The position numbers and the translations under genes were made by a program. A DNA stretch of 64,000 nucleotides. Origin: Streptomyces sp. NBC_01723. Its GTDB lineage: Bacteria; Actinomycetota; Actinomycetes; Streptomycetales; Streptomycetaceae. The stretch is from the NCBI RefSeq assembly GCF_036246005.1, contig NZ_CP109171.1, positions 434,001 to 498,000 of the forward strand, given 5' to 3'. This document shows positions 8,931 through 17,848 of the stretch, one piece after another (within the stretch, counting starts at the first letter, position 1; every line of letters begins with the position of its first letter). The notes below the pieces were generated by a model. That model ran no database searches, was not told the DNA's origin, and worked only from the letters and a program-made list of their open reading frames with translations.

Positions 8931-9701
8931 TCAGGACGGCCGGCTCGCCGTGTCGAACGCCCGGATCGCGTCGGCGAGGCCGCGCGCCCGGTCGTCCAGC
9001 AGCAGGCCGCCCCGGACGGCGTCGGCGCCGGACGCGTCGTCCGTGGCGCCGTCGACCCGCTCCCACTCGCCGTGGCGTTCCACGGTCAGGCCGGGGTGCG
9101 GCGGGTTGTCGAACAGGGGCGGCGGTTCCACCGGGGCGCGGGCGGGCACGGGTGTGCGCACCAGTCGGGGGTGGGCGGCGAGCATCAGTGAGGTCTCGAA
9201 CCATCCGGCGTGCCCCGGGGTGACGTCCGGCCGACCCGCCTCGTCCTCGCCGGCGGTGAGGGTCCAGTACGAGCAGGCGGCGACGGTGACCCGGGCGCGC
9301 AGCGCGAACCGCTTCACGGCGAGCCGCATGATCTCGTCGTTGCCGCCGTGGCCGTTCACGACCATCACCCGGTGGTGTCCGCTGGTCACGAGCGAGTCGA
9401 GGACGTCGTCGAGAACCGCGCCCAGGGTGGCCGCGGAGAGCGAGACGGCGGCGGCGAACAGGTGGTGCGGGCTGTGGCCGAAGGGCAGCGCCGGCAGCCG
9501 TACGACCTCGGGTGCGGCCGCCTCCCGGGAGAGGAGGTCCAGCGCCCGGTCCACGACCTCCTCGACCAGCAGGGTGTCGGTGCCCATGGGCAGGTGCCCG
9601 GCGTGCTGCTCCTGCGAGCCGATGGGCAGCAGGGCGATGCCCCGCTCACCGGCCCGGCGGACCTCGCGCCAGGTGAGTTCGCTCAGTCTCGATTGGCTCA
9701 C
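8931..9701 (-). CDS. Creatininase-family amidohydrolase
   Basis: A 256-residue member of the creatininase family, metal-dependent enzymes that open cyclic or linear amides (creatinine, formamidopyrimidines, mycofactocin precursor). Metal-site motifs are clear: LPIGSQEQHAGHLPMGTD, VVNGHGGND and HAGWFETSLML. The GTG at 9701 follows GAGAGG. It is the first gene of the operon leading to the enolase and RidA genes, and diverges from the ROK gene 41 bp away. The substrate is unknown; the context suggests an amide-linked sugar acid or similar compound. Confidence 0.85.
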   Translation of the reverse strand: MSQSRLSELTWREVRRAGERGIALLPIGSQEQHAGHLPMGTDTLLVEEVVDRALDLLSREAAAPEVVRLPALPFGHSPHHLFAAAVSLSAATLGAVLDDVLDSLVTSGHHRVMVVNGHGGNDEIMRLAVKRFALRARVTVAACSYWTLTAGEDEAGRPDVTPGHAGWFETSLMLAAHPRLVRTPVPARAPVEPPPLFDNPPHPGLTVERHGEWERVDGATDDASGADAVRGGLLLDDRARGLADAIRAFDTASRPS

Positions 9702-9742
9702 AGTGCTACCTCTCCGAAACGGGGCCGTGGCAGAGTCGGCGC

Positions 9743-10702
9743 ATGGTCCACAAAAGTTCTCCGTTGCGACTGGTCCCCGCGGCTGTGCCGCGACCGGCCG
9801 CGCCGCCCGCGCCGCGGCGGCTGGGCGCCGTCGAGCTGGTGCCCGGCCGGGTCAGGGCGGCCGTGCTGTCCGTGGCGGGCCGGGTGCTGGACCGCGCCGA
9901 GTCGTCGTACGACGCGGCCGGCGCGACGCCCGCGGACATCGACGCGGCGCTGGAGGAGGCGGCCGGTGTCTTCGCCGCGCACGACCTCCAGGGGATCGGC
10001 GTGGCCGCGGCGGGGCTGGTGGACCCCCGCACGGGGCTGATCCTGGAGGTGAACGACGTGCCCGCCCTGCACGGCTATCCGGTGACGGAGCGGCTCGGCG
10101 CGCTCACCGGCGCCGGGGTGCGGGTGGAGCACCGGGCGCGCCTCCAGGTGCTCGGCGACCGCTGGTTCGGCGCGGGCCGCGGGCGGCGCACCTTCGCCTC
10201 GGTGTCGACGGGCGAGGTGCTCGGGGTCGGTGTCCTGTACGACGGCGAGGTGATGGCCCCGCCCGGCGGGCGCAGCGGCGCGCACATGACCGTGTCGGCC
10301 AGCGGTGAGCGCTGCACGTGCGGCAGCCGGGGCTGCTGGAAGACGGTGGCCACGACCGGCTGGCTGCGCGCCCGGGCGCGGGATGCGGGCCTCGGCCCGG
10401 CGGTGTCGCTGGAGGCACTGGTGAACGGCGGGGACGCGCTCGCCGGACGGGTGGTGGAGGAGTACGCCCACAACCTCGCGCTGGGTCTGGTGAACGTGCA
10501 GCAGCTGTTCGCGCCCGGTCTCTTCATCCTGCACGGTGAGGCGCGGGAGGGCGGTGAGCGCTTCCGGACCGTGGTGGAGGAGCGGCTGCGCGAGGCCGTC
10601 GCCTTCACCGAGGCCGAGCAGCCCCGGGTGCTGGTGGGAACGGCCGCCGTCGACGACGTCGCGCTGCTCGGCGGTGCGGGTCTGGTGCTGTCGCACCTGT
10701 AG
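9743..10702 (+). CDS. ROK-family protein without an N-terminal DNA-binding domain
   Basis: A 319-residue ROK-fold protein. It keeps the zinc motif CTCGSRGCW and the preceding His (RSGAHMTVSASGE), but begins almost directly with the ROK fold after about 28 basic/proline-rich residues, with no winged helix. The phosphate-binding glycine loop reads GEVLGVGVLYDG, weaker than the usual GTGIGGG, so kinase activity is uncertain. It diverges from the creatininase operon and runs convergent to the Opp ATPase gene with an 11-bp gap. It could be a sugar kinase or a sensor that has lost DNA binding. Confidence 0.75.
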   Translation: MVHKSSPLRLVPAAVPRPAAPPAPRRLGAVELVPGRVRAAVLSVAGRVLDRAESSYDAAGATPADIDAALEEAAGVFAAHDLQGIGVAAAGLVDPRTGLILEVNDVPALHGYPVTERLGALTGAGVRVEHRARLQVLGDRWFGAGRGRRTFASVSTGEVLGVGVLYDGEVMAPPGGRSGAHMTVSASGERCTCGSRGCWKTVATTGWLRARARDAGLGPAVSLEALVNGGDALAGRVVEEYAHNLALGLVNVQQLFAPGLFILHGEAREGGERFRTVVEERLREAVAFTEAEQPRVLVGTAAVDDVALLGGAGLVLSHL

Positions 10703-10713
10703 GACGGGGCCGG

Positions 10714-11598
10714 TCACCGGCTCGCCCCGTCCGTCGGCGAGGCGGCCCGCTGTGCCGCGCGACGCCCCTTGCGCGGGTCGAGGACGGGTACGGCGTCCAG
10801 CAGTTGCCGCGTGTAGGGGTGTCGCGGTGAGCGCAGTACCTCCGCCGTGTCGCCGACCTCGACCAGGCGCCCCCGGCGCATCACGGCGACCCGGTCGGCG
10901 ACCTGTCCGACGACGGCGAGGTTGTGGGAGACGAACACGTAGGTCAGCCCGAGCCGTTGCTGGAGGTCGGCCAGCAGGTCGAGGACCGTCGCCTGCACGG
11001 AGACGTCCAGGGCGCTGGTCGGTTCGTCCAGGACGAGGAGGCGGGGGCGCAGGGCCAGGGCCCGCGCTATCGAGACGCGCTGGCGCTGTCCGCCGGAGAA
11101 CTCGTGCGGGTAGCGGTCCTGGATACCGGCGTCCAGACCCACCGCCTCCAGGAGTTCACCGACGCGTTCGCGGGTCCGGGGCCGTGCGCGCCGTCCGCGC
11201 GCCTCGGGGTCGTGGGTGACGAGGGGTTCGGCGACGATGTCCGTGATGCGCATGCGCGGGTTCATGCTGGAGTAGGGGTCCTGGAGGACGACCTGCATCT
11301 GCCGTCGTACGGCGCGCAGTTCGGGCGCGGAGAGGGCGGCGAGGTCCTGTCCGTCGAAGCGGACGCTGCCGGCGGTGGGTTCGAGGAGCCGCAGCAGCAG
11401 CCGGGTCAGGGTGGTCTTGCCGCAGCCTGATTCGCCGACCAGGGCGAGGGTCTCGCCCTCGTGGACTTCGAGCGACACGTCGTCGACGGCCGTGGTCGTG
11501 CCGTGCGTGCCGAACTCCTTGCGCAGTCCGACGAGTTCCAGGAGGACCTTGGCGGACGCGGGTGCGGGTGCGGTGGCTTCGGTGGCTTCCGTGGTCAT
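10714..11598 (-). CDS. Opp/Dpp-type ABC transporter ATP-binding protein (F-type), island 1
   Basis: A 294-residue ATPase with Walker A GESGCGKTT, signature FSGGQRQRVSIARAL, Walker B LLVLDEPTSALD and the Opp-type C-terminal stretch HPYTRQLLDAVP. It energises uptake through the membrane pair encoded upstream in the operon. The ATG overlaps the previous stop (ATGA at 11595-11598), preceded by GGAGG. It is the last gene of the five-gene transporter operon. The transported compound is not necessarily a peptide, because this class also carries sugar acids and oligosaccharides. Confidence 0.9.
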   Translation of the reverse strand: MTTEATEATAPAPASAKVLLELVGLRKEFGTHGTTTAVDDVSLEVHEGETLALVGESGCGKTTLTRLLLRLLEPTAGSVRFDGQDLAALSAPELRAVRRQMQVVLQDPYSSMNPRMRITDIVAEPLVTHDPEARGRRARPRTRERVGELLEAVGLDAGIQDRYPHEFSGGQRQRVSIARALALRPRLLVLDEPTSALDVSVQATVLDLLADLQQRLGLTYVFVSHNLAVVGQVADRVAVMRRGRLVEVGDTAEVLRSPRHPYTRQLLDAVPVLDPRKGRRAAQRAASPTDGASR

Positions 11599-12416
11599 GC
11601 CGCCTCCAGTCGAGGGGTGGCCGCCAGCAGCTTGCGGGTGTAGTCGTCGGCGGGACGGTCGAAGACGTCGAGGACGTCGCCGGTCTCGACGACGCGGCCC
11701 TTGTTCATGACCACGACGCGGTCGGCGGTCTCCGCGACGACGGCGAGGTCGTGGGTGATCAGCACGACGGCCATGTCGTGCTTGTGCTGGAGGGTGACGA
11801 GCAGGTCGAGGATCTGGCGCTGCACGGTGACGTCCAGGGCCGTGGTCGGCTCGTCGGCGATGAGCACGCGGGGCCGTGCGACCAGCGCCGTCGCGATCAT
11901 CACGCGCTGGCGCAGGCCTCCGGAGAGTTCGTGCGGGTACTGGCGGTAGCGCAGGGCCGGGTCGGGGATGCCGACCTCGTCCAGGGCCTCCAGCGCGGCC
12001 TCCTTCGCCTCGGCGCGGGACATGCCGGTGTGGTGCCCGAGTACTTCGGCGACCTGGGCGCCGACCCGCTGGAGGGGATCGAGGCAGGTCATCGGGTCCT
12101 GGAAGACCATGGCGATGTCGCTGCCGCGGACCCGGCCGAGGTCCTTCTCGGAGAGTTTCAGCAGGTCGCGTCCGTCGAAGCGGATCTCGCCGCTCGCGTA
12201 GACGCACGGCGGGCTCGGGTTGAGGCGCAGGACGGAGAGGGCGGTGGCGCTCTTGCCGCTGCCCGACTCCCCCACGACGGCGAGGGTTTCACCGGCGTGG
12301 ACGTGCAGGGAGACGTCCTGGACGGCGTGGACGACGGAGGTCTCCAGGCGGAAGTCGACGCTGAGGCCGGCTATCTCCAGCAGCGGCGGTGGCGTTGTCG
12401 GTCGGTCGTGGCTCAT
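11595..12416 (-). CDS. Opp/Dpp-type ABC transporter ATP-binding protein (D-type), island 1
   Basis: A 273-residue ATPase: Walker [11 protein letters not shown]-loop [10 protein letters not shown], signature [15 protein letters not shown], Walker [13 protein letters not shown]. The start ATG at 12416 overlaps the stop of the permease gene (ATGA), which fixes the start against the longer frame. It is slightly shorter than many D-type subunits because it ends soon after the HDLAV segment and lacks the usual C-terminal cysteine-rich oligopeptide extension. It pairs with the F-type ATPase encoded next. Confidence 0.9.
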   Translation of the reverse strand: MSHDRPTTPPPLLEIAGLSVDFRLETSVVHAVQDVSLHVHAGETLAVVGESGSGKSATALSVLRLNPSPPCVYASGEIRFDGRDLLKLSEKDLGRVRGSDIAMVFQDPMTCLDPLQRVGAQVAEVLGHHTGMSRAEAKEAALEALDEVGIPDPALRYRQYPHELSGGLRQRVMIATALVARPRVLIADEPTTALDVTVQRQILDLLVTLQHKHDMAVVLITHDLAVVAETADRVVVMNKGRVVETGDVLDVFDRPADDYTRKLLAATPRLEAA

Positions 12417-13327
12417 CGGCGGTAGGCCTTCGGGTCCGCGACGTCCCTGAGGGCGTCGCCGGTGATGTTGATGGCGAGGGAGGTGAGCATCAGGGCGATG
12501 CCGGGGAAGACGGCGACCCACCAGGAGGTGCCCAGGTAGAGCTGGCCGTCGGAGAGCATGCCGCCCCAGGTGACCGTCTCCTTGGGCACGCCCAGGCCGA
12601 GATAGCTCAGGGAGGCCTCGGCGACGATGGCGGCGGCGACGTGCAGGGTGCCGATGGTGGCCAGCGGGGCCATCACGTTGGGCAGCAGGTGGCGGCGCAT
12701 GATGGTGACGTCGGTGACGCCGATCGCGCGGGCCTCGGTGACGAAGTCGCGGGTGCGCAGGGACATCACCTCGGAGCGCACGACGCGGGCGTAGGAGACC
12801 CAGCCGGTGAAGCCGAGCACCAGGATCACGTACCACAGGCCCGAGCCGAGGAAGCCGACGATGGCGAGGGCCAGCAGCAGCGCCGGGAAGGCGAGCTGGA
12901 CGTCGGCGAGCCGCATGAGGGCGCGGTCGGCCCAGCCGCCGAAGTACCCGGAGGACAGTCCCACGACGGTGCCGATGACTCCGGCGAGGAGAGCCGCGCC
13001 GGCGCCGACGAGCAGGGAGACCCGGGCGCCGAAGATGACGCGGGAGAGCATGTCGCGCCCGAGCTGGTCGGTGCCCAGGAGGTGGGCGCCGCTGCCGCCG
13101 TCCTGCCAGGCGGGGGGCCGCAGCCTGAGGAGGAGGTTCTGCGCGTTGGGGTCGTAGGGGGCGATCAGGGGTGCGAACAGGGCGGCGAGCAGCAGCAGCG
13201 CGAGTACGGCCAGGGCCGCGACGGCGAGCTTGTTGCGCAGCAGGGCCCGCAGGACGGCGGAGCCCGAGCCGCCGGACGGTGCCTCGGCCGGGGTCCGGTC
13301 GGTGGCGGCCGGTGACATGACGGTCAT
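12413..13327 (-). CDS. Opp/Dpp-type ABC permease (C-type), island 1
   Basis: A 304-residue inner-membrane permease with an N-terminal cytoplasmic stretch, a first helix near residues 31-52, and the periplasmic LGTDQLGRDMLSRVIFGAR motif typical of DppC/OppC. The EAA-loop region (TEARAIGVTDVTIMRRHLLPN) contacts the ATPases. The ATG at 13327 overlaps the previous stop (ATGA); an ATG three codons later is an alternative. Confidence 0.9.
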   Translation of the reverse strand: MTVMSPAATDRTPAEAPSGGSGSAVLRALLRNKLAVAALAVLALLLLAALFAPLIAPYDPNAQNLLLRLRPPAWQDGGSGAHLLGTDQLGRDMLSRVIFGARVSLLVGAGAALLAGVIGTVVGLSSGYFGGWADRALMRLADVQLAFPALLLALAIVGFLGSGLWYVILVLGFTGWVSYARVVRSEVMSLRTRDFVTEARAIGVTDVTIMRRHLLPNVMAPLATIGTLHVAAAIVAEASLSYLGLGVPKETVTWGGMLSDGQLYLGTSWWVAVFPGIALMLTSLAINITGDALRDVADPKAYRR

Positions 13328-14316
13328 CGTGACGTCCTCACCCTCGGGTCGAGGAAGCTGTAGGAGAGGTCGACGAGCAGGTTCACCACGACGAAGGTGG
13401 CGGCGAAGAACAGGACGGTGGCCTGGACGAGCGGGAAGTCGCGGTTGGAGATCGCCTCGACGGTCAGCTGGCCGACTCCGGGCCAGGAGAAGACCCGTTC
13501 GGTGAGGATCGCTCCGCCGAGCAGGTTGCCGACCTCGAGCCCGACGACGGTCACCACCGGCAGCGAGGCGTTGCGCAGTCCGTGCCTGAGCACCACCTTC
13601 AGGGGGCCGAAGCCCTTGGCGCGGGCGCTGCGGATGTGGTCGGAGGACAGGACGTCGATCAGCGAGGAGCGCAGCAGGCGCGCGACGACGGCGACGGAGT
13701 AGACGGCGAGGGTGACGGCCGGCAGGACGAGGTTGGCGAAGGTGCCGTAGCCGGAGGCGGGCAGGGCGCGCAGCCAGACGGCGAAGACCAGGATGAGCAG
13801 GATGCCGACCCAGAACGGCGGGGTGGACTGGCCCAGCAGGACGCCGGTCATCACGGTGTGGTCGGAGCCGCGCCCGCGGCGCATGGCGGCGAAGATGCCC
13901 GCCGGGACGGCGACGACGAGGGTCACCGCGAGGGCGGCGGCGGCCAGTTCGATGGTGGCGGGCAGCCGGTCGGCGAGGATCTCGCTCACGGGCTGGCCGT
14001 AGACCAGGGAGTCGCCGAAGTCGAGGCGGAGCAGTCCCCAGAGGTAGTCGAGGTACTGCGCGAACAGCGGCTGGTCCAGGCCGAGGGAGGCGCGCAGCAC
14101 GTTCTCCTGCTCGGCGGTGGCGTCGGGCGGCAGCAGGATCTTCACGGGGTCGCCGGAGAGCCGTACCAGGAAGAAGGAGACCGTCGCGGTGCACAGCAGG
14201 ACGAACAGCGCGGTGGCCAGGCGCCTGAGTACCGTGCGCAGCAGCCCGGTCCGGCCCGTGCGGCGGGGTGTGGTCTCCGCGGGGGTGGGTGGTTTGTCGA
14301 GGGTGGGGGCGCTCAT
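13324..14316 (-). CDS. Opp/Dpp-type ABC permease (B-type), island 1
   Basis: A 330-residue permease of the DppB/OppB type. After about 30 basic residues come a first helix, the FFLVRLSGDPV motif and a LDQPLFAQYLDYLWGLLRLD segment characteristic of the family, then five further helices ending with the DPRVR motif. The ATG at 14316 follows GGAGGTG and overlaps the stop of the binding-protein gene. Confidence 0.9.
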   Translation of the reverse strand: MSAPTLDKPPTPAETTPRRTGRTGLLRTVLRRLATALFVLLCTATVSFFLVRLSGDPVKILLPPDATAEQENVLRASLGLDQPLFAQYLDYLWGLLRLDFGDSLVYGQPVSEILADRLPATIELAAAALAVTLVVAVPAGIFAAMRRGRGSDHTVMTGVLLGQSTPPFWVGILLILVFAVWLRALPASGYGTFANLVLPAVTLAVYSVAVVARLLRSSLIDVLSSDHIRSARAKGFGPLKVVLRHGLRNASLPVVTVVGLEVGNLLGGAILTERVFSWPGVGQLTVEAISNRDFPLVQATVLFFAATFVVVNLLVDLSYSFLDPRVRTSR

Positions 14317-15890
14317 CGGGACACCTCCGCGCTCTCCATGGCGAGGACGCCCGCGGAGCCGGGTGTCCAGCGGGGGCGGTCGTTGCGGGCGAAGATGTTG
14401 TCGATCTGGTAGAGGAAGACGAAGGGCGCCTCCTCCCGCATCAGCCGTTGCAGGTCGGAGAAGGCCCGTTCGCGTTCGGCGGGGTCCTCGGAGAGTTCCT
14501 CGAGGTCGATGAGGCGGTCGGCCTCCTCGGAGTGCCAGCGGCTCTGGCGTCGGTCGCTGCGCACGTTGGACTGGACGATGCTCGCGCCGTCCATCGTCCA
14601 GACGGTGCTCGCCGCGAGGTAGACCGGGCCGAGCGCTCCCCGGTTGTCGGAGGTGAGCCGGGCCGAGTAGGTGCCGGGGTCGAGGAGGTTCACGCGTGCG
14701 TCCACCCCCGCCTTGGCCAGCAGTCCGGACAGGGCCTCGGCGACGTTGGCGTCGACGTTGGAGGCGGTGATCGTCGTGGCGAAGCCGCGCGGGTGCCCGG
14801 CGTCGGCGAGGAGGGCGCGCGCGGTCTCGACGGACCGCTCGAACGGCTTGACGGTGGGGTCGAAGCCGAAGGCGCCGCGCGGGACGAGGGCGGGTGTCTC
14901 GGTCGCCTTGCCGCCGAGTACCGCCTTGATCAGCAGGGGTACGTCGATCGCGTGGTTGAGGGCTTGGCGGACCCGGCGGTCCTGGAGCGGGCTTCGCTCC
15001 AGGGTGTTCAGGGACAGGTAGGCGGTGCGGATCCCGGTGTGGCCGTCCAGCGAGACGCCGCCGTAGCCCTCCAACTGCTGGGCGGCGTCCGGGGTGAGTC
15101 CGGCGACGAGGTCGACGCCCCCGCTCTGCAGGGCGGCCAGGGAGGAGGAGGCGTTCGGCGCGGGGCTGAAGACAAGGCCGTCGACGGCGGGCCGTCCGTT
15201 CCAGTGGTCTGCGTAGGCGCGCATGCGCAGTTCGTGGTCGCGCTGCCAGCTGACGTAGGTGAAGGGGCCGGTGCCGACGGGGTGGTCGGCGAACTCGGCG
15301 TCGCCCACCTCGGCCAGGTGGCGGGGCGGTACGACCACGCCGCCGAAGAGGGAGAGCTTCGCGGGCAGGATCGGGTCGTGCACGGTGGTGTGGAAGTCCA
15401 CGGTGAGGCGGTCGACCACGGTGACGCCCTTGACGAAGCGCAGTTCGACGATCGGGGACTTGGTGGCGGGGTCGAGCAGCCGCTCGATGCTGAAAGCGAC
15501 GGCCCGCGCGTCGCACGCCTCACCGTTGTGGAAGGTCACGCCGGGTCGGAGGGTGAAGCGCCAGGTGCGCGCGTCGGTGGCCTTCCAGGAGAGGGCGAGC
15601 CTGGGGTGCAGCCGGTTGTCCCGGCCCCGGGTGGTGAGCGTGTCGAACATGTTGATCAGGACGTTCATCGACACCATGTCGCCCTGCTTCTGCGGGTCCA
15701 GCGTCTTGGGGTCCCCGGGCTGGGAGACCCGCAGGACGTTGCCGGCCCGGTCCGCGGCGGCCGTCGTGCCGCACGCGGTCAGGAGCGCCGGGGCGCCGAG
15801 GGCTCCCAGGAGCAGACCGCCGGTCCGCAGGACGTGACGTCGGGTGGGACGGCTGCGGTCCATCGTGCGCCCCTGATGAATTCGTTCCAT
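14313..15890 (-). CDS. Opp/Dpp-type ABC substrate-binding lipoprotein, island 1
   Basis: A 525-residue family-5 solute-binding protein. The N-terminus has a twin-arginine motif (RRHVLRTGG) and a lipobox ending in LLTAC, so it should be a Tat-exported lipoprotein on the cell surface. Family segments include LDPQKQGD, the TWRFTLRPGVTFHNG signature and VGTGPFTYVSW. The ATG at 15890 has a good GGAGG; the ATG at 15863 with AGGGG is the alternative. It is the first gene of the operon, divergent from an IclR regulator, with a well-formed promoter between them. Confidence 0.88.
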   Translation of the reverse strand: MERIHQGRTMDRSRPTRRHVLRTGGLLLGALGAPALLTACGTTAAADRAGNVLRVSQPGDPKTLDPQKQGDMVSMNVLINMFDTLTTRGRDNRLHPRLALSWKATDARTWRFTLRPGVTFHNGEACDARAVAFSIERLLDPATKSPIVELRFVKGVTVVDRLTVDFHTTVHDPILPAKLSLFGGVVVPPRHLAEVGDAEFADHPVGTGPFTYVSWQRDHELRMRAYADHWNGRPAVDGLVFSPAPNASSSLAALQSGGVDLVAGLTPDAAQQLEGYGGVSLDGHTGIRTAYLSLNTLERSPLQDRRVRQALNHAIDVPLLIKAVLGGKATETPALVPRGAFGFDPTVKPFERSVETARALLADAGHPRGFATTITASNVDANVAEALSGLLAKAGVDARVNLLDPGTYSARLTSDNRGALGPVYLAASTVWTMDGASIVQSNVRSDRRQSRWHSEEADRLIDLEELSEDPAERERAFSDLQRLMREEAPFVFLYQIDNIFARNDRPRWTPGSAGVLAMESAEVSR

Positions 15891-15903
15891 TGAACAACAC
15901 CTC

Positions 15904-15922
15904 CGTTCCGTCAGATGGAATG
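15904..15922. promoter_or_regulatory. Candidate IclR operator
   Basis: CGTTCCGTCAGATGGAATG is a 19-bp imperfect palindrome (7 of 9 pairs match). It lies just downstream of the Opp-operon -10 box, overlapping the expected transcription start, a natural place for repression. A related GTTCCATTGAAC lies at 15884-15895 over the binding-protein start codon. Confidence 0.45.
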
Positions 15923-15932
15923 CGGTTGGGTT

Positions 15933-15961
15933 AAGCTAAGCGACATGGTGAAAGCGGTCAA
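15933..15961 (-). promoter_or_regulatory. Promoter of the island-1 Opp operon
   Basis: On the minus strand TTGACC (15961-15956) and TAGCTT (15938-15933) are spaced by exactly 17 bp. On the plus strand an overlapping TAAGCT hexamer (15932-15937) ends 7 bp before the IclR ATG, suiting a leaderless IclR transcript. The two divergent promoters therefore share DNA. Confidence 0.6.
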
Positions 15962-16781
15962 CACCCGGTCGGTCGATCAGGAACTCGTGAAGGGCCCCGT
16001 CGACAAGGCGATGGAGGTCCTCGACGCGCTCGTGCAGCCCGGCGGTCCCCACCGGTTGGGCGAGATCGCGCGCCGCACGGGACTGACCAAGCCCACCGTC
16101 CACCGGCACCTGCGGACGATGGCGGAGTACGGCTTCGCGGAGGCGGCGGAGAACGGCAGCTACCGCCCGGGCCCGCGCCTGCTGGGTCTGGCCGCGGCGG
16201 CCCTGAACGACAGCCGCGTCCTCGAACTCACCCGGCCCGCCCTCGCCGACCTGCGGCGGCGCACCGGACACGTGGCGTTCTACGCGGTGCGGCACGCGAC
16301 CGACGCGGTGTACCTGGAGCGGTCCGAGCCGGCCCGGGAGTACCGGATGAGCACGGCGCCCGGCCAGCGCTCCCCGCTGTACGCGTGCGGCGTGGGGCTC
16401 GCCATGCTCTCGGCCCTGCCTCCTGAGGAGGCCGACGCCGTACTGGACGTACGCGACCTGGAGGCCCGCACACCCAGCACACCCACCGAGCCCGCCGCCG
16501 TCCGGGCGGTGCTGGCGCGCGCGGCGCTGTGCGGGTACGCCGTGGACGACGAGTACGACGAGCCGGACGTGCGCTCGGTGGCGGCCCCCGTCCTCGACGC
16601 GGAGGGCGGGGTCGTGGGCGCGATCGGTATCCTGGGCCTGACCTTCACCATGGACCCCGACAGCGTGGAGGTGTTCGGGCCGATGGTGCGGGCCGCGGCA
16701 CGCACGGTGTCGGCCGGGCTCGGCGCGCGCACGCCGGTCCTCGGCGTGGTGGACGACGCCTCGCGGGGTGAGCGGTCGTGA
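15945..16781 (+). CDS. IclR-family transcriptional regulator
   Basis: A 278-residue regulator with an N-terminal winged helix (about residues 20-80: RLGEIARRTGLTKPTVHRHLRTM) and a C-terminal IclR ligand domain (PLYACGVGLAMLSALP). It most likely controls the divergent Opp operon and perhaps the whole sugar-acid island. The ATG at 15945 sits 7 bp after a TAAGCT box, and no ribosome site is visible, consistent with leaderless translation. Its stop overlaps the GTG of the next gene, so regulator and serine hydrolase are co-translated. The effector is unknown. Confidence 0.88.
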   Translation: MVKAVNTRSVDQELVKGPVDKAMEVLDALVQPGGPHRLGEIARRTGLTKPTVHRHLRTMAEYGFAEAAENGSYRPGPRLLGLAAAALNDSRVLELTRPALADLRRRTGHVAFYAVRHATDAVYLERSEPAREYRMSTAPGQRSPLYACGVGLAMLSALPPEEADAVLDVRDLEARTPSTPTEPAAVRAVLARAALCGYAVDDEYDEPDVRSVAAPVLDAEGGVVGAIGILGLTFTMDPDSVEVFGPMVRAAARTVSAGLGARTPVLGVVDDASRGERS

Positions 16782-17848
16782 GCGCCCTGGCCGACCTGCT
16801 CGCCGAGGGACGGGAACGGCGGGTGTTCTCGGGGGCCGCCTGGTCCGTCGGAGACCCGGAGGGCCCGCTGGACCGCGGCTGGACCGGCACCCGGTCCTGG
16901 GACGGACCGCCGCTGGACGGCGACGATCTGTGGGACCTCGCCTCGGTGACGAAACCGGTCGCGGGGCTCGCGGTGATGGCCCTGGTCGAGCGCGGCGTGC
17001 TGGGGCTCGACGCGACGGTGGGCACGTATCTGCCCGACTACCGAGGGGGCGACAAGGCCGACTTGACGGTACGTCAACTTCTCGCGCACACCTCGGGGAT
17101 CCCTGGTCAGGTGCCGCTCTACCGCGACCGTCCCACCCGTGCGTCCCTGCTGGAGGCGGTACGGCTGCTGCCGCTGACCGCGGAGCCCGGCACCCGCGTC
17201 CAGTACTCCTCGCAGGGCTTCATCGTCCTGGGTCTGATCGCCGAGGCGGCGACGGGACGACCGCTGGACGCGCTGGTGGAGGAGCTGGTGTGCGCGCCGG
17301 CCGGGATGCGGGACACCGTGTTCCGGCCGGACGCCGGGCGCCGGGCGCGGGCGGTCGCCACCGAGGACTGCCCCTGGCGCGGGCGCACGGTCGTGGGCGA
17401 GGTCCACGACGAGAACGCGGTGGTGCTCGGCGGCGTCGGCGCCCACGCGGGCCTGTTCTCCACCCTGGCGGACATGGAACGCCTCGGCACCGCACTCGCC
17501 GACGGCGGCCGGGGGCTCCTGCGCCCCGACACCTTCGCCGTCATGACGGCGGGCCACACCGACCACTTGGCACTGCGGCGCGCTCTCGCCTGGCAGGGCC
17601 GCGATCCCGTCGGCTCCCCCGCCGGAGACGTGTTCGGCCCCGCCTCGTACGGCCACACGGGCTTCACCGGCACCAGTCTCTGGGTCGACCCGGACACGGG
17701 GCGCTATGCCGTGCTGCTCACCAACCGGGTGCACCCCACCAGGGCCGGGGACGGGATCGTCGCCCTGCGCCGGGCGTTCCACGACGCGGCCGCCGGACTG
17801 CCCCGCGATGGCGCGAGGCCGGCCCCACCGTGTGGAATGGCCGGATGA
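16778..17848 (+). CDS. Beta-lactamase-fold serine hydrolase
   Basis: A 356-residue class C beta-lactamase/DD-peptidase-like protein without a signal peptide, so probably cytoplasmic. Active-site elements are S56-x-x-K59 (LASVTKPVAG), the Tyr motif YSS at about 143 and a C-terminal HTG box (YGHTGFTGT). Cytoplasmic members include esterases and aminopeptidases rather than drug-resistance enzymes. Its GTG overlaps the IclR stop (GTGA). With the adjacent Opp transporter it may trim an imported ester or amide; this is inference. Confidence 0.82.
   Translation: MSALADLLAEGRERRVFSGAAWSVGDPEGPLDRGWTGTRSWDGPPLDGDDLWDLASVTKPVAGLAVMALVERGVLGLDATVGTYLPDYRGGDKADLTVRQLLAHTSGIPGQVPLYRDRPTRASLLEAVRLLPLTAEPGTRVQYSSQGFIVLGLIAEAATGRPLDALVEELVCAPAGMRDTVFRPDAGRRARAVATEDCPWRGRTVVGEVHDENAVVLGGVGAHAGLFSTLADMERLGTALADGGRGLLRPDTFAVMTAGHTDHLALRRALAWQGRDPVGSPAGDVFGPASYGHTGFTGTSLWVDPDTGRYAVLLTNRVHPTRAGDGIVALRRAFHDAAAGLPRDGARPAPPCGMAG

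Noticed and set aside
16778..17848. Beta-lactamase antibiotic-resistance gene.
   Set aside because: No signal peptide, YSS and HTG variants of the motifs, and a metabolic operon context; a cytoplasmic esterase or peptidase is more likely.
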